From NCBI GenBank assembly GCA_052387695.1, contig JBQTIX010000035.1:13690-77689 (forward strand): a DNA stretch of 64,000 nt, in the 5' to 3' direction. Shown one piece after another: positions 17,028 through 26,413 of the stretch (positions are counted from its first letter, which is position 1; each line of letters opens with the position of its first letter). Source of the stretch: Panacagrimonas sp052387695 (GTDB lineage: Bacteria > Pseudomonadota > Gammaproteobacteria > Nevskiales > Nevskiaceae). The notes beneath the pieces were generated by a model. It did no database searches. It was not told the DNA's origin and worked only from the letters and a program-made list of their open reading frames with translations. A program made the position numbers and the translations under genes.

Positions 17028-17872
17028 ATGTTGCAGTCCGAGTCACCGACGTTGGCAAGCGATACTTCTACGGCGACAGTCGAGAAGCAGCGCGGGATGC
17101 TGCAACAGAAATCGACGAAGGGATCGACACAGCAGACCGAGAAAGCGTATTTCGACGTGAAAGTCCCGCCGGGACGTACTCTGGTGGAGATTCTGGGTCC
17201 GCTGGATCAACTCGGGAAAGGTTAGAAGCCGAAGCTCTCGGGCTGGCAGAGGCACGAAAACTACAGTCGTCTGGCAGGCTCGGCGCAAAGATCGATCGAC
17301 TCGGCAAATGCTTTGAGCGCTCTGCCGGCGTTGTCGAGCAAGGGCTCGGCGACATGCTCATTGGGCGCCGCACCGATGGCGGAGACACGTATTGGCGCAG
17401 CGTTGTTTGGACGTGCAGTGCAATCAACGCCTACGAGGAAGGCGGTACACGCGCCACACCCGTGGACCAGTGGACGAAGCAAGGAGACCTGCTGTACCTG
17501 GACCAAAAACGAAGCCCCGCGTTTGCCGCACGGTCTGGGCTGCATTTGCCCAGGGATGTACGCCAATTGCGAGGCTACAGCAGCAAGCTACTGACGGACG
17601 CCGATCCGGTCAAGTACCGCAAGACTCAGCCGCTGTATTCCCGCACTGCGTCAGCGCCCAACCCGTCAACGCCCAACGCCTCCGTGAAGGCTCTGAAGGA
17701 TCGTCAGCCCGTAGAAGCGACCTTCCAGGGCGTGCACACTCCGCGGTGTGGTGCTGGACGGCTGGCACCGCTACAACGACCTCGCAAGCCCGCTGTCCGA
17801 CGTTGGTCTCCGGGCCGGAAGTCACGGACGTTGGAGCGGAGGGTGCATAGGCCGTTTCAGCGATGCATCTAG
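17028..17872 (+). pseudogene. Degenerate cargo gene, ParB-like C-terminal trace
   Basis: A 65-codon frame starts at ATG 17028 after a CGGAG ribosome site. A second frame without any usual start codon is open from about 16982 to 17872 and has protein-like composition (RVTDVGKRYFYGDSREAARD, later GDTYWRSVVWTCSAINAYEE). Near the end this frame reads LKDRQPVEATFQGV. A third frame then gives GVVLDGWHRYND, resembling the ParB/Sulfiredoxin-type GRVLDGWHRY motif. The simplest reading is one gene with at least two frameshifts. Function is unknown. Confidence 0.4.
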
Positions 17873-17948
17873 TGCGGCCTTGACCTTCCATAACCTCACC
17901 GGTGCGCCGCGCTCGCCGGTACGCGCCCACTCCCTGCGTTCATCCGAA

Positions 17949-18197
17949 TTAGGCGCACCCCGTCCAGAACGCCTCTTCCTCTCGACAGCCGGGGCAAAAC
18001 ACGACCGGTCGTAAGGTTTGAAAGTGGGGGCTGTAGAAGCAGCCCCCCGCGACACCGCTATTCGCGTGAGGCGCTAGACGTTTTAGGTATTCCGGGCGAT
18101 CAAGAAAGATCCCATAGGCGATTTCAGCCAGACCTTCCACCAACGCTTCGCCGTGAACATGACATGTGGTGGCGCTGGCTCTCATTCGACTACGCAT
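17949..18197 (-). CDS. Small Cys-rich protein, uncharacterised
   Basis: 82-residue open frame with a paired-cysteine arrangement: CHVHGEAL near the N-terminus and VVFCPGCREEEAFW near the C-terminus. This resembles a small zinc-ribbon type protein found in mobile elements. An internal ATG (18185) is an alternative start. It lies on the minus strand between the degenerate cargo gene and the Calx-beta gene. I do not recognise a family. The rest of 17873-18332 shows no other gene. Confidence 0.35.
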   Translation of the reverse strand: MRSRMRASATTCHVHGEALVEGLAEIAYGIFLDRPEYLKRLAPHANSGVAGGCFYSPHFQTLRPVVFCPGCREEEAFWTGCA

Positions 18198-18332
18198 GGG
18201 TGGTTGAGTTTTGAGTTTCTTGTATCGGCCGGCCGTCTCACTCGAATTTGACCTGGAGACTTGCTGACAATTCGCAAAGCCATCGTCGTACGCCGCTTGG
18301 CCCTCAATTCGCTCTGCAAGCGATCTGCGCCG

Positions 18333-20027
18333 TCAGTCGCTCCTCCTGATCGCCAGTTCGAAGACCCTGCTTGCGCCTTGGTTTGCGTTGACGGGAGTTC
18401 CCATTGTCAGAGTCAGCGTTTCGCGGGGCTCGCGCACACGGTCGTTGATAACCGTCACCGGGACGTTGGCGAATCTGGCGCCAGCCGGGATGACGACGCT
18501 GGTCCCGGGCAATCGATAGTCGGCGTTGCGGGTGGCCGTGCCGCCGAGACGCACGGGAACGGTCACGGGGCTCGCTGAGACGGCGGAGAGGTTGACGCGC
18601 ACGTTGACCACGCCTGCGGACTCCTCGACGGCCTGGACGGCGCGGGCGAAGCTGACGGTGGGGAGGATGGGCGGGGGCGCCGTGGGATTGCCGGCGAAGC
18701 GCTGCGCGTAGATGCCGGTGGCTAATCCAATTGTGTCGAAGCCGGAGTTACGACCGATCTCCCTTCGCCAAGCCACGACAAAACTGCCGTCGGCGTTAAC
18801 CGACGTCACCGGTAACGCCTGGGAATCTGTGGTCGTGCTGTTCGCCCGAGTGTGAAACGGCGTCACTGGCCTACCGTCGGGTCCGAAGTTTCGCCAGAAT
18901 ATATCGCTGTCGGTTTGGTTGGTCGTGGATCGCTTCCAGGCCACGGTGAAAGACCCATCTTCTGCGATGCCAATCGTCGATTCGTTATGCTTCCCGGTGC
19001 CTGGCGCGTTGACCTGCATGGCCGGACCTTTGGGCTGACCGTTTGACCGATAAGCGACCATCATCACCCCCGATGAGCCCGTCCCGGTGACAATGAAATT
19101 GCCCGCGGCATCTACCGCAACGTCGTCGATCCCGCCGACTGGTCCTATTTTGATGTCGGCAGCGTCTTTGGGCCTGCCATCGGAGTGATATCTGCGCGCG
19201 CCAGCATAGCTGCCGGTAAAGCATTCGCTTTCATATGCGCAACTGTAGGTCCTGGCGGTGAAAGCGACGACAAAATCACCGTCCGGTTCGATTGCAACTC
19301 TGGCCCGATCCGAGCAATTCTCGTCACTGACCCGCGTGGAGAAGCGGCGTTGCCCCGTTGAAGTGAAACCCTCGACCGAGGTGCCGCGGCAAAACTCCGG
19401 GCCGCTGGTGTCGGTGAAGTGATTCCGATAGTCAGCACTGGCAATCACGAAGTCCCCGTCAGCGTCCATGGCGATGTCTCGCCCCAAACTGCCTGCATTA
19501 CCCATGGAAATCGGCTGGGCGTCCAAGCTCACGCCAGAAGAGGAATAGCGACGCGCGTAGGCCTGAGTCGAAAGAAACGAACCGTAGTATTCGCCTTCCC
19601 AAGAAACAACAAAGTCGCCGCTATCATCCATCGCAATGATGGGTCTTTCTTTAATCAGTTGGCCACAACTGCCTGGCAATTCCCCATCTGGACACTCCTT
19701 GTCATGGCTTGTAACGAGCACCGGCGCCGAATCCTTGGCTGTTCCGTCGGATTCGTATCTCTGGAAGAAGATTCCTCCCGTAAATTCGAAATCATATGCG
19801 GTGAAGTAGTAGCTATCATCGACCCACGCGATGACGAAGTCGCCGTCCGCAGCATGAGCGATCTGCGGGATAAAAGCTTCCGGACCGCTTAAGGGAAGCG
19901 GACTAACCGCTACCCTGAACTCCGGCCCGACCTTATCCCCCGGCGCTGCCTTCACCGGATGAGAAGTCGCCATCGCGGCGATCGCGGCGGCGAACAGGCT
20001 GAAACGAAACAGGAGTGCAGGCTTCAT
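18333..20027 (-). CDS. Secreted repeat protein with C-terminal Calx-beta domain
   Basis: 564 residues from ATG 20027 (MKPALLFRF), with a signal peptide ending near HPVKAAPGD. Residues about 30-440 contain at least six repeats of the form D(G/S)DFVV(A/S)W...A.RY(S/D)..G, spaced about 50-70 residues apart, which suggests a beta-propeller or similar repeat fold. Residues about 455-560 form a Calx-beta domain (PTVSFARAVQAVEESAG ... ADYRLPGTSVVIPAG ... PRETLTLTM). It is probably exported to the cell surface or outside. It is cargo of the tRNA-Ser island and resembles the repeat region of the frameshifted gene at 49114-50879. The ATG at 20042 would add five residues. Function unknown. Confidence 0.8.
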   Translation of the reverse strand: MKPALLFRFSLFAAAIAAMATSHPVKAAPGDKVGPEFRVAVSPLPLSGPEAFIPQIAHAADGDFVIAWVDDSYYFTAYDFEFTGGIFFQRYESDGTAKDSAPVLVTSHDKECPDGELPGSCGQLIKERPIIAMDDSGDFVVSWEGEYYGSFLSTQAYARRYSSSGVSLDAQPISMGNAGSLGRDIAMDADGDFVIASADYRNHFTDTSGPEFCRGTSVEGFTSTGQRRFSTRVSDENCSDRARVAIEPDGDFVVAFTARTYSCAYESECFTGSYAGARRYHSDGRPKDAADIKIGPVGGIDDVAVDAAGNFIVTGTGSSGVMMVAYRSNGQPKGPAMQVNAPGTGKHNESTIGIAEDGSFTVAWKRSTTNQTDSDIFWRNFGPDGRPVTPFHTRANSTTTDSQALPVTSVNADGSFVVAWRREIGRNSGFDTIGLATGIYAQRFAGNPTAPPPILPTVSFARAVQAVEESAGVVNVRVNLSAVSASPVTVPVRLGGTATRNADYRLPGTSVVIPAGARFANVPVTVINDRVREPRETLTLTMGTPVNANQGASRVFELAIRRSD

Positions 20028-20208
20028 GCGACTCTCCGACAAAGGGTCCGGTCTGGGCCGGTATCTCCGGATACTGCCTTAATGCGCCGCGTCACTGATA
20101 CACCAAGGCGTGTCGCTTTGTGATCTGCGTCACGAATGTCCACCGCAACGCACTTCGGTTGCGCGCAACCCGAAACCCTCATCTTCAACCTCGTCGCTGG
20201 AGCGCTGA

Positions 20209-20445
20209 CTACCGCCGCCATTGCTTCAGGTTGGCACACGCTCGCGACCGTCCTTCAACCGTCCGCGGCCCGGTGCTCAAGCCCCCGTGATTCCGGCACC
20301 GGCCGTTTCCCAATGCTTTCGCTTCGCAGGGCTTGCCTGTCGATCTCGCATACGCGCCGCAGCGAGGACCGCCGAACCCCGTGATGCAGGCGCGCGGGTC
20401 GTTCGAAGTCAGTGACCGGTGCACCCTATTTTCATCGAAATTCAT
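20209..20445 (-). CDS. HGGxSTGPxT-motif small protein
   Basis: About 78 residues with the motif RCGAYARSTGKPCEAKA, then NGRCRNHGGLSTGPRT. This CxA-R-TG-PC...RC-HGGxSTGP pattern is a recognisable small-protein family (HGGxSTG domain) carried by integrative elements and phages; its role is unknown. GTG 20451 or ATG 20445 could be the start. It begins at the stop of the preceding small gene, as the last gene of the island's replication operon. A possible zinc site is formed by the cysteines and histidine. Confidence 0.65.
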   Translation of the reverse strand: MNFDENRVHRSLTSNDPRACITGFGGPRCGAYARSTGKPCEAKALGNGRCRNHGGLSTGPRTVEGRSRACANLKQWRR

Positions 20446-20451
20446 GAGCAC

Positions 20452-20688
20452 TCAGCTTTCCTTCATGGCCAAGTACCGCTCGATCAACTGCCGTCGCCGC
20501 AGCGCCTTCAGGTGCGCCGTCAACACCTCACGCTCCTCCGCCGTCACCCAGCATCTGAACTGCACCCGTCCTCGCTGCTTCATGCGCTGATAGCGATCCG
20601 CCTGCGATTTGCGCCAGCCGTCGCGTTTGGCCGCGGCCGGTGGCTGATCTGAAGCACTCACGTCCGCGCGGTCAATGATCGAACTCAC
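20452..20688 (-). CDS. Small basic hypothetical protein
   Basis: 78 residues, Arg/Lys-rich, with WRKSQADRYQRMKQRGRVQFRCWVTAEEREVL in its centre (given here as one region, about residues 25-56). The composition suggests a helical nucleic-acid-binding or regulatory peptide. It overlaps the upstream gene by 4 nt and is followed immediately by the HGGxSTG gene. The same pairing is, as far as I recall, common in integrative islands. No function is known. Confidence 0.6.
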   Translation of the reverse strand: MSSIIDRADVSASDQPPAAAKRDGWRKSQADRYQRMKQRGRVQFRCWVTAEEREVLTAHLKALRRRQLIERYLAMKES

Positions 20689-21059
20689 GTAGGCTCCCCC
20701 GTCAGGTCGCCTTGACTGCCGAGCAGTCGGACGCGTTCACGGTGCGCGTCGCCGAATAACGGCGTCGCGATGGCCCCTCGGTGGTTGTGGCTCAGGTCAT
20801 CGTCAGGCCCGGCCACGATGAATCGCGTCGCCTTGCCGGCTTCCTCGATCCGCCAGACGCAGACGCGCTCGACCATCTCGGCAATGTGAGCGGGCATGGT
20901 GTTGGGACTTGGTTCCACGGGGTTTGCTACCGCTACTATTGCTATTCCTGCTACCAACGTCCGATCCCTGGCGCCGTCGGTAGCACCGATAGCAGGAGTA
21001 GCAGTAGCAGAACCGGGAAACCGCTTCTTCATCAGGTTCGCGAGCTTCATAGGATGCAC
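20685..21059 (-). CDS. Hypothetical protein of island replication operon
   Basis: 124 residues. After MKLANLMKKRFPGSAT comes an Ala/Thr-rich stretch, VAGIAIVAVANPVEPS, then AEMVERVCVWRIEEAGKATRF and PDDDLSHNHRGAIATPLFG. This arrangement is familiar as an unnamed protein downstream of DUF3987/primase genes in proteobacterial islands. It overlaps the DUF3987 gene by 13 nt. An internal ATG (MKLANLM) at 21050 is an equally good start. Function unknown. Confidence 0.6.
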   Translation of the reverse strand: MHPMKLANLMKKRFPGSATATPAIGATDGARDRTLVAGIAIVAVANPVEPSPNTMPAHIAEMVERVCVWRIEEAGKATRFIVAGPDDDLSHNHRGAIATPLFGDAHRERVRLLGSQGDLTGEPT

Positions 21060-22600
21060 CCCGTCAGCAGTGCTGGATTCACATGCACGAGCCTCCGCTT
21101 GCCGTCCTTCACGAGCTTTGCCCGGTTCAGTTCTTCAAGCTCCGCGACGGCCGAAACGATGGCCTCGCGATCCCGCAGTCCCGGCGGTCCGTACTGCTGA
21201 ATCGTCTTTGTCGGGACCATTTGCACCCGCTCACGCCGACAGTGCTCGGCCAGCCAGGAATCGAGTCGCGACGCGTTGCCCAGCTCTACAGGTAGTGCCA
21301 GCTCACCGAAGAAGCGGCGCGATTCGTTCAGATGCCAGGCTGTGACGCGGCTTGCAGACTCCAGGCTGTCGGCGCCAACGGCGCCGGTCTCCCGCTCGAA
21401 CACATGAAACAGGGACGCAAGCCGCGCCGCATTGTCAGCCGACTTGCTGGCCACGTCGCGCACGTCATACAGCTCACCGCTGCTGCGTAATTCTTCTTCG
21501 ATGGCGTCGTGGTAGGACACCCAGGCCGCTTTCGCGTCCGGCGTGAGGGACAGCAGGGCCGGCGATAGCGTGCCGTCGTCTTCAATCGGCGCAGGCCGGT
21601 CCAGAATCTCGCGGATGCGGCAATCGAAGGTGGCGAGCGCCGGCCAGTGTTGCGGCGCCTCGGTGAAGGGACGATAGCCCTGTGTGGATTCCGGCCACGC
21701 GATCAGGAATCGCGCCAGAAAGCCGGTGCCGCGCGCCAGGGCGCCGGATTGCTTGAAGAAGCTTCGTAGCGTGGCTTCCTGCACTTGCAGCGCCACCGTG
21801 AACCGAGCGCCGCGCACGGTGAAGGATTCGGACGTACGACGGCCAACCCGCTGTTCTCCACCGTCCCAAAGGATGTTGAGGAACCCCAGGTTGCGCATGA
21901 CGCTTTCCTTGCCCATGCCGTGCGAGCCCAGGACGATCCCGGCCTCGCTCGATACCACGCCACCGGCCGGCCAGCCTTTGGCCAGCACCCAGGCCAAGTT
22001 CTCCGGCGTATCGTCGCCCCGGATCAGATTGGGAACCCTCGGTGCACTCGGCTTGGCCACTTCGTGGGAGCGCAGTCCCGCTTCCTGTTCCTGTGTGTCG
22101 CTGCCGCTTTTGCCCCCCTGCTTGATGGCGTCCAGCAGGCCGGTGCGCTTGGCTTCCCATGCGGACAGGTCAGCCTTGTAAGCCGTGATGATTGGCTCAG
22201 CGGCTTTCGCCTGCTGCGCTTCGTACTCGCGGATCGCTGACGTAAAGAATCCGTCACAAGTAGATTTCCGCTCGCCGGAATCCGCAATGCTCAGCAGGAA
22301 AAGCCCGGTCGGCCCTGCCAGTTTGTCAGCGCGCTTCACGTCCACATGAGCTTGTATCGCGAGCGACAGTGCGGCCAGCGCGCAAGATGCCACTAGCGGA
22401 ATCGGTGCTTTGACGAAGCCCTGCACTTCTTCCACCGCAGCCCGGATCGTTGGGGGCAGTGCGTCAAGGGGATACGGCTCGGGCGATACCTTGGCGGTCA
22501 GCGGCAGCGGATCGGGCCATTCCAGGGAGCGCACTTGCACCGATTCCATCGCCTGCGTGACGTCCAGCGGCTTGGTGAAATCCACGCTGCACGCGTTCAT
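21047..22600 (-). CDS. DUF3987 / YfjI-like replication protein
   Basis: 517-residue protein of the DUF3987 (YfjI) family, thought to work in replication of islands and prophages as a helicase-like ATPase. A modified Walker-A segment, LSIADSGERKSTCDGFF, sits near residues 105-122, where the Ser-Gly-x-x-Lys-Ser core is typical for this family. An acidic/serine block, GIVLGSHGMGKES, follows near 215. The C-terminal part (AIVSAVAELEELNRAKLV) looks like a winged-helix. Its ATG overlaps the stop of the primase-like gene by 4 nt. Minus-strand operon with the primase, AlpA-like regulator and small proteins. Confidence 0.8.
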   Translation of the reverse strand: MNACSVDFTKPLDVTQAMESVQVRSLEWPDPLPLTAKVSPEPYPLDALPPTIRAAVEEVQGFVKAPIPLVASCALAALSLAIQAHVDVKRADKLAGPTGLFLLSIADSGERKSTCDGFFTSAIREYEAQQAKAAEPIITAYKADLSAWEAKRTGLLDAIKQGGKSGSDTQEQEAGLRSHEVAKPSAPRVPNLIRGDDTPENLAWVLAKGWPAGGVVSSEAGIVLGSHGMGKESVMRNLGFLNILWDGGEQRVGRRTSESFTVRGARFTVALQVQEATLRSFFKQSGALARGTGFLARFLIAWPESTQGYRPFTEAPQHWPALATFDCRIREILDRPAPIEDDGTLSPALLSLTPDAKAAWVSYHDAIEEELRSSGELYDVRDVASKSADNAARLASLFHVFERETGAVGADSLESASRVTAWHLNESRRFFGELALPVELGNASRLDSWLAEHCRRERVQMVPTKTIQQYGPPGLRDREAIVSAVAELEELNRAKLVKDGKRRLVHVNPALLTGCIL

Positions 22601-23631
22601 GCGGCACCCCGCAGGGCGCGCACTGCGGCCCGCACATCGCCGCCATGCTCCAGGTGCGTGAAGACCGCGAACGCATCATGCGGCCCGCCTGAAAGCTCGT
22701 CGGTCGCGTGATGACTGAAGGCGCGACCGTCATCGAACACGATCAGCCCGGCGCCGTGATTCGTTCCCGGTTTGGCCCATCGTCGGCCACGCTCCTGGTA
22801 GCCGTGCGCTTCGAGCAGTTCGGGCACCGAGTGCGTGGCGTTGAACTGGCCGATCACCGACGGGCCGTCGAAAGTGCGGACGGGTTTGGATTCGAGCTTC
22901 GGCTTGACCGCTTCGTTGGCCACCCAGAGCATCGACAGCGTGCGCGCGTTCAGCGGCTCTCCGTCGCCGTGGTAGCTCTCGAACAGGTGCGCCCGATTCG
23001 CGGGACAGGCGGGTAGCAGATACAGCCGCGCCGGATCGCGACAGGCGGAATCGGTGCAGGCCAGCAACCCGAGCCTTTCCAGCGGCAGCGGCCAGACCTT
23101 GCGATACAGGTCCGGTGCCAACGGTTCCGACAATGCCAGGATGAGCCGGTAGCGCGGTGCCTCAGGTGTATGCGTGTACGTGGTGGCGATCAGGTGCCAC
23201 CAGCCCATCGCAGCGCAGCGAGCATGCACCTCGGCAGGCTTGGTTGGGGTCACTCCGGCGATCGTCTCCACGTCGTAGCCCAGGGCCGTGATCGCGACCA
23301 CGTTGGCGGACTTCCTGTAGGGCTCCGACAGGGCCGCGAAGACGATGCCGGCGCCGTCCTTGGTGTCACGGATCGCAGGTCGGGTAAATCGCTCGGCGAG
23401 CTTTGCCAGCGCGACGCGTCGCACGGTCAAGGCCGGATCGTAGATGCTGCGGGCGAAGCCGCAGGGGATCGCGGGGCCTGCCCAGGCCGAGACGCTCGGT
23501 GCTACGGTTGCCTCATGGAGAACCTCACGCGTTGGGGCATTGCGGCGTGGGGTATGATTCTGTTGTGATTGAAGCGATTCCTGAGCCGTCCCGGTGGACC
23601 AGACCGGGGCGGCTTTTTCGTTGGCGGTCAT
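22597..23631 (-). CDS. Primase-like replication protein
   Basis: 344 residues from ATG 23631 (MTANEKAAP), 1 nt after the stop of the AlpA-like gene. The central region (VVAITALGYDVETIAG ... WWHLIATTYTHTPEAPRYRL) resembles the catalytic part of archaeo-eukaryotic-type primase domains found in mobile elements: an acidic pair, then a His and an Arg-Tyr-Arg strand. The C-terminus (LIVFDDGRAFSHHATDE ... HDAFAVFTHLEHGGD) is a module often found on such island primases. Its likely role is initiation of island replication together with the DUF3987 protein. The family assignment is moderate because the match is by eye. Confidence 0.65.
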   Translation of the reverse strand: MTANEKAAPVWSTGTAQESLQSQQNHTPRRNAPTREVLHEATVAPSVSAWAGPAIPCGFARSIYDPALTVRRVALAKLAERFTRPAIRDTKDGAGIVFAALSEPYRKSANVVAITALGYDVETIAGVTPTKPAEVHARCAAMGWWHLIATTYTHTPEAPRYRLILALSEPLAPDLYRKVWPLPLERLGLLACTDSACRDPARLYLLPACPANRAHLFESYHGDGEPLNARTLSMLWVANEAVKPKLESKPVRTFDGPSVIGQFNATHSVPELLEAHGYQERGRRWAKPGTNHGAGLIVFDDGRAFSHHATDELSGGPHDAFAVFTHLEHGGDVRAAVRALRGAA

Positions 23632-23632
23632 G

Positions 23633-23854
23633 TCATGCCGCCTTCTTGGCGAGGACGGCGCGAAGTTCCCCGACATTCCACGTCGTTACCCGCGGACCAT
23701 GTTTGTGAGGCTTAGGCAGCAGACCGGCGCTGACGCGGCGCCAGACGGTTGCAGGGCTGATGGCAAAAAGGGCTTCTACCGTGGGCTGACGGACCAAGGC
23801 GGAATCCGGCATTTGGTCGAAGTGGCGGAGAGCATCTGAAAGTTGCTGTGACAT
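23633..23854 (-). CDS. AlpA-like helix-turn-helix regulator / excisionase
   Basis: 73 residues from ATG 23854 (MSQQLSDAL). The region VEALFAISPATVWRRVSAG, then LLPKPHKHGPRVTTWNVGEL, is the classic winged helix of AlpA/excisionase proteins, which control integrase expression and excision of P4-like islands. It precedes the primase-like gene with 1 nt spacing and so probably heads the replication operon. The ORF extends to an upstream ATG at 23875, but the internal start gives a family-like N-terminus. Confidence 0.75.
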   Translation of the reverse strand: MSQQLSDALRHFDQMPDSALVRQPTVEALFAISPATVWRRVSAGLLPKPHKHGPRVTTWNVGELRAVLAKKAA

Positions 23855-23965
23855 ATTGATCGCTCGTGAGGCCACGCGAGGTCGCGTGATCCAGGAGAAG
23901 TTTTTGTGTCACGCGGCCGGCCGGGAAGATGATTTCCCAGTCGATAATCAATATCGGGCGAGGTT

Positions 23966-24529
23966 CTAGGTTTTTGGCTGCACATTCTTCGGACGCCCTC
24001 CTTTGATGATTTCGGGCGGCGCAAGGTCGCGAATCCACATTCTTGCGGTCTTTTTCGAGACAGGAAGTCCTCCGGGCCTCCCGTCGTTGACGGCCGAAAT
24101 GAAGGCGGGGTTTTCCAGTACCCACTTGATAGTGGGAGTAGGTTTTCGCGTGAACAGGATGCTTGCTGCGCCCCTCCCGCGCTCTCTCATCGCCTTTCTG
24201 CCCTCCCTTTGCGCTGCCTTCGAGGGTCTTCCGTCAAGCAGTAGGACAGCATTCGCGGTACCGACTCCTCGGGGCAAATCATCCCGATGGATCGCCAGGT
24301 ATCGACACGGAACCTGCCGCTGGGTCCGCTCGCAGTAGTACGAAATGACGCCATCGATCATCGCCTCGTCAATATCGCGTTTGAATTGGGGGTAGCTGCC
24401 TAGTGGTTGGTCGTCGGCAGAGAACATCGTGGCAGGCAACAGGCCGTCGAGGACCAACCGTTGAAGCTTGTCAGCCGCGATACCTGACTCCTTCGCAGCC
24501 ATATCCAACGGGTAATACTCGGGTTCCAT
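23966..24529 (-). CDS. Hypothetical island protein with HTH-like N-terminus
   Basis: 187 residues from ATG 24529 (MEPEYYPLDMAAKESGIA). The N-terminal AAKESGIAADKLQRLVLDGLL resembles a helix-turn-helix of the type used by AlpA-class proteins. The C-terminal GLPVSKKTARMWIRDLAPPE also reads as an HTH. It lies between the integrase and the AlpA-like gene, where regulatory genes are usual in integrative islands. I do not recognise a named family. The 280 nt between it and the integrase (24530-24809) contain no gene I can support. Confidence 0.6.
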   Translation of the reverse strand: MEPEYYPLDMAAKESGIAADKLQRLVLDGLLPATMFSADDQPLGSYPQFKRDIDEAMIDGVISYYCERTQRQVPCRYLAIHRDDLPRGVGTANAVLLLDGRPSKAAQREGRKAMRERGRGAASILFTRKPTPTIKWVLENPAFISAVNDGRPGGLPVSKKTARMWIRDLAPPEIIKGGRPKNVQPKT

Positions 24530-25792
24530 GAGCGCACCTTCTTGCAGCCTTCGGGGAAGGGCTGCGCCAAGCCGGTGAAGGTGTCCGGCTTTTCGCCCCG
24601 TCGGGCTAGGCGCAGCTTGATCGCAAACGGGTCCAGCGTTCAGAGCGTTGACGCTGTCGAAGGCCAACAGCCCACCCGTTGCGTTGTAGCAGTCTGCATT
24701 GCTCTCGTATCGATTGCTGCATGCACTCCCGGCAGCGCAGCATCAGCACATCGCGGGCCGATCTCGTTGTCCAGCTGAAATTCGCCGCCCGTCGTGGCAG
24801 TTGAAGCAATTAGGCCGCGCGAAGCGAGGCCACGTTCGAGCGCGTGCGCAGACGGTCCAGATAGTCGGCCCACGCCTGCATCATCTTGTTGCGTTCGTCC
24901 AGGAACGAGGCGCGGTCGTACGCCGCGCCAAGCGGGCCGCTGGCCTTGTGCGCAAGCTGCCGCTCGATCGCATCGGGCTTCCAGCCGAGCTCTGCCAACA
25001 GACTGCGCGCCATCGCACGGAAGCCGTGCGCCGTCATCTCGTCATTGGTGAATCCCATGTTGCGCAGCGCCTGACGTGCCGCGTTCTCGGACGCCGGGCG
25101 CAGGCGTGATCGCGGAGACGGGAACACGTAGCGATATGCATCGGCCTGCAGGCTCAGGCCGTGGTCGGTCAGCGGTTGCAGATCGCGCAGGACTTCGATG
25201 GCCTGTGCCGACAGGGGCACAAGGTGCTGGGAGTTCGTTTTGGTGACCCGATATCGCCATTGCGCTGCCTTAAGGTCGATCTCGGACCACTGCATGCGGC
25301 GAATCTCGCCGGGCCGCTGAAACAGCATCGCGGACAGTTTGAGCAGGGCGCGAACTTCGGGCGTACCGCGGTAGCAGTAGATCGCGGTCATCAGCCGGGC
25401 CACGTCGGCCGGGTCGGTGAAGGCTGCAAAGTGCCGCTTCGCGGTCTTGCGCTTCTCGCCACGCAGGGCAAGTGTGGGGTCGGTGTCGGCCATGTCGTTG
25501 CGAATGGCGTAGCGGATCACCTGCCCGACCATGACCCTAGCGCGCCGCGCGGTTTCCTCGGCCCCGCGCTCATTGACGCGTCGGAACACGTCCAGCAGCT
25601 CGCGCGGTGTCAGGTCGCGGAGCGGGCGCCGTCCGATGAAGGGCAACACGTCCCGTTCGAGCAGTCGCGTCACGCTGACCTTGTAGGTCTCAGACAGCCC
25701 CTCGATCTCCGCCGCATACCATGCGCGGGCGACAGCCTCGAAACTGCCGGCCGCGGTGGTCGCCACATCCGCGGCTTCGACGCGCGCCTTGT

Positions 25793-26348
<556 letters not shown>

Positions 26349-26413
26349 GCAGTTGAGGGTCCGATGGCCCCGAGGTTGGCCTGCCAATGCGGCTCAAGCG
26401 AGTCATATTCTAG

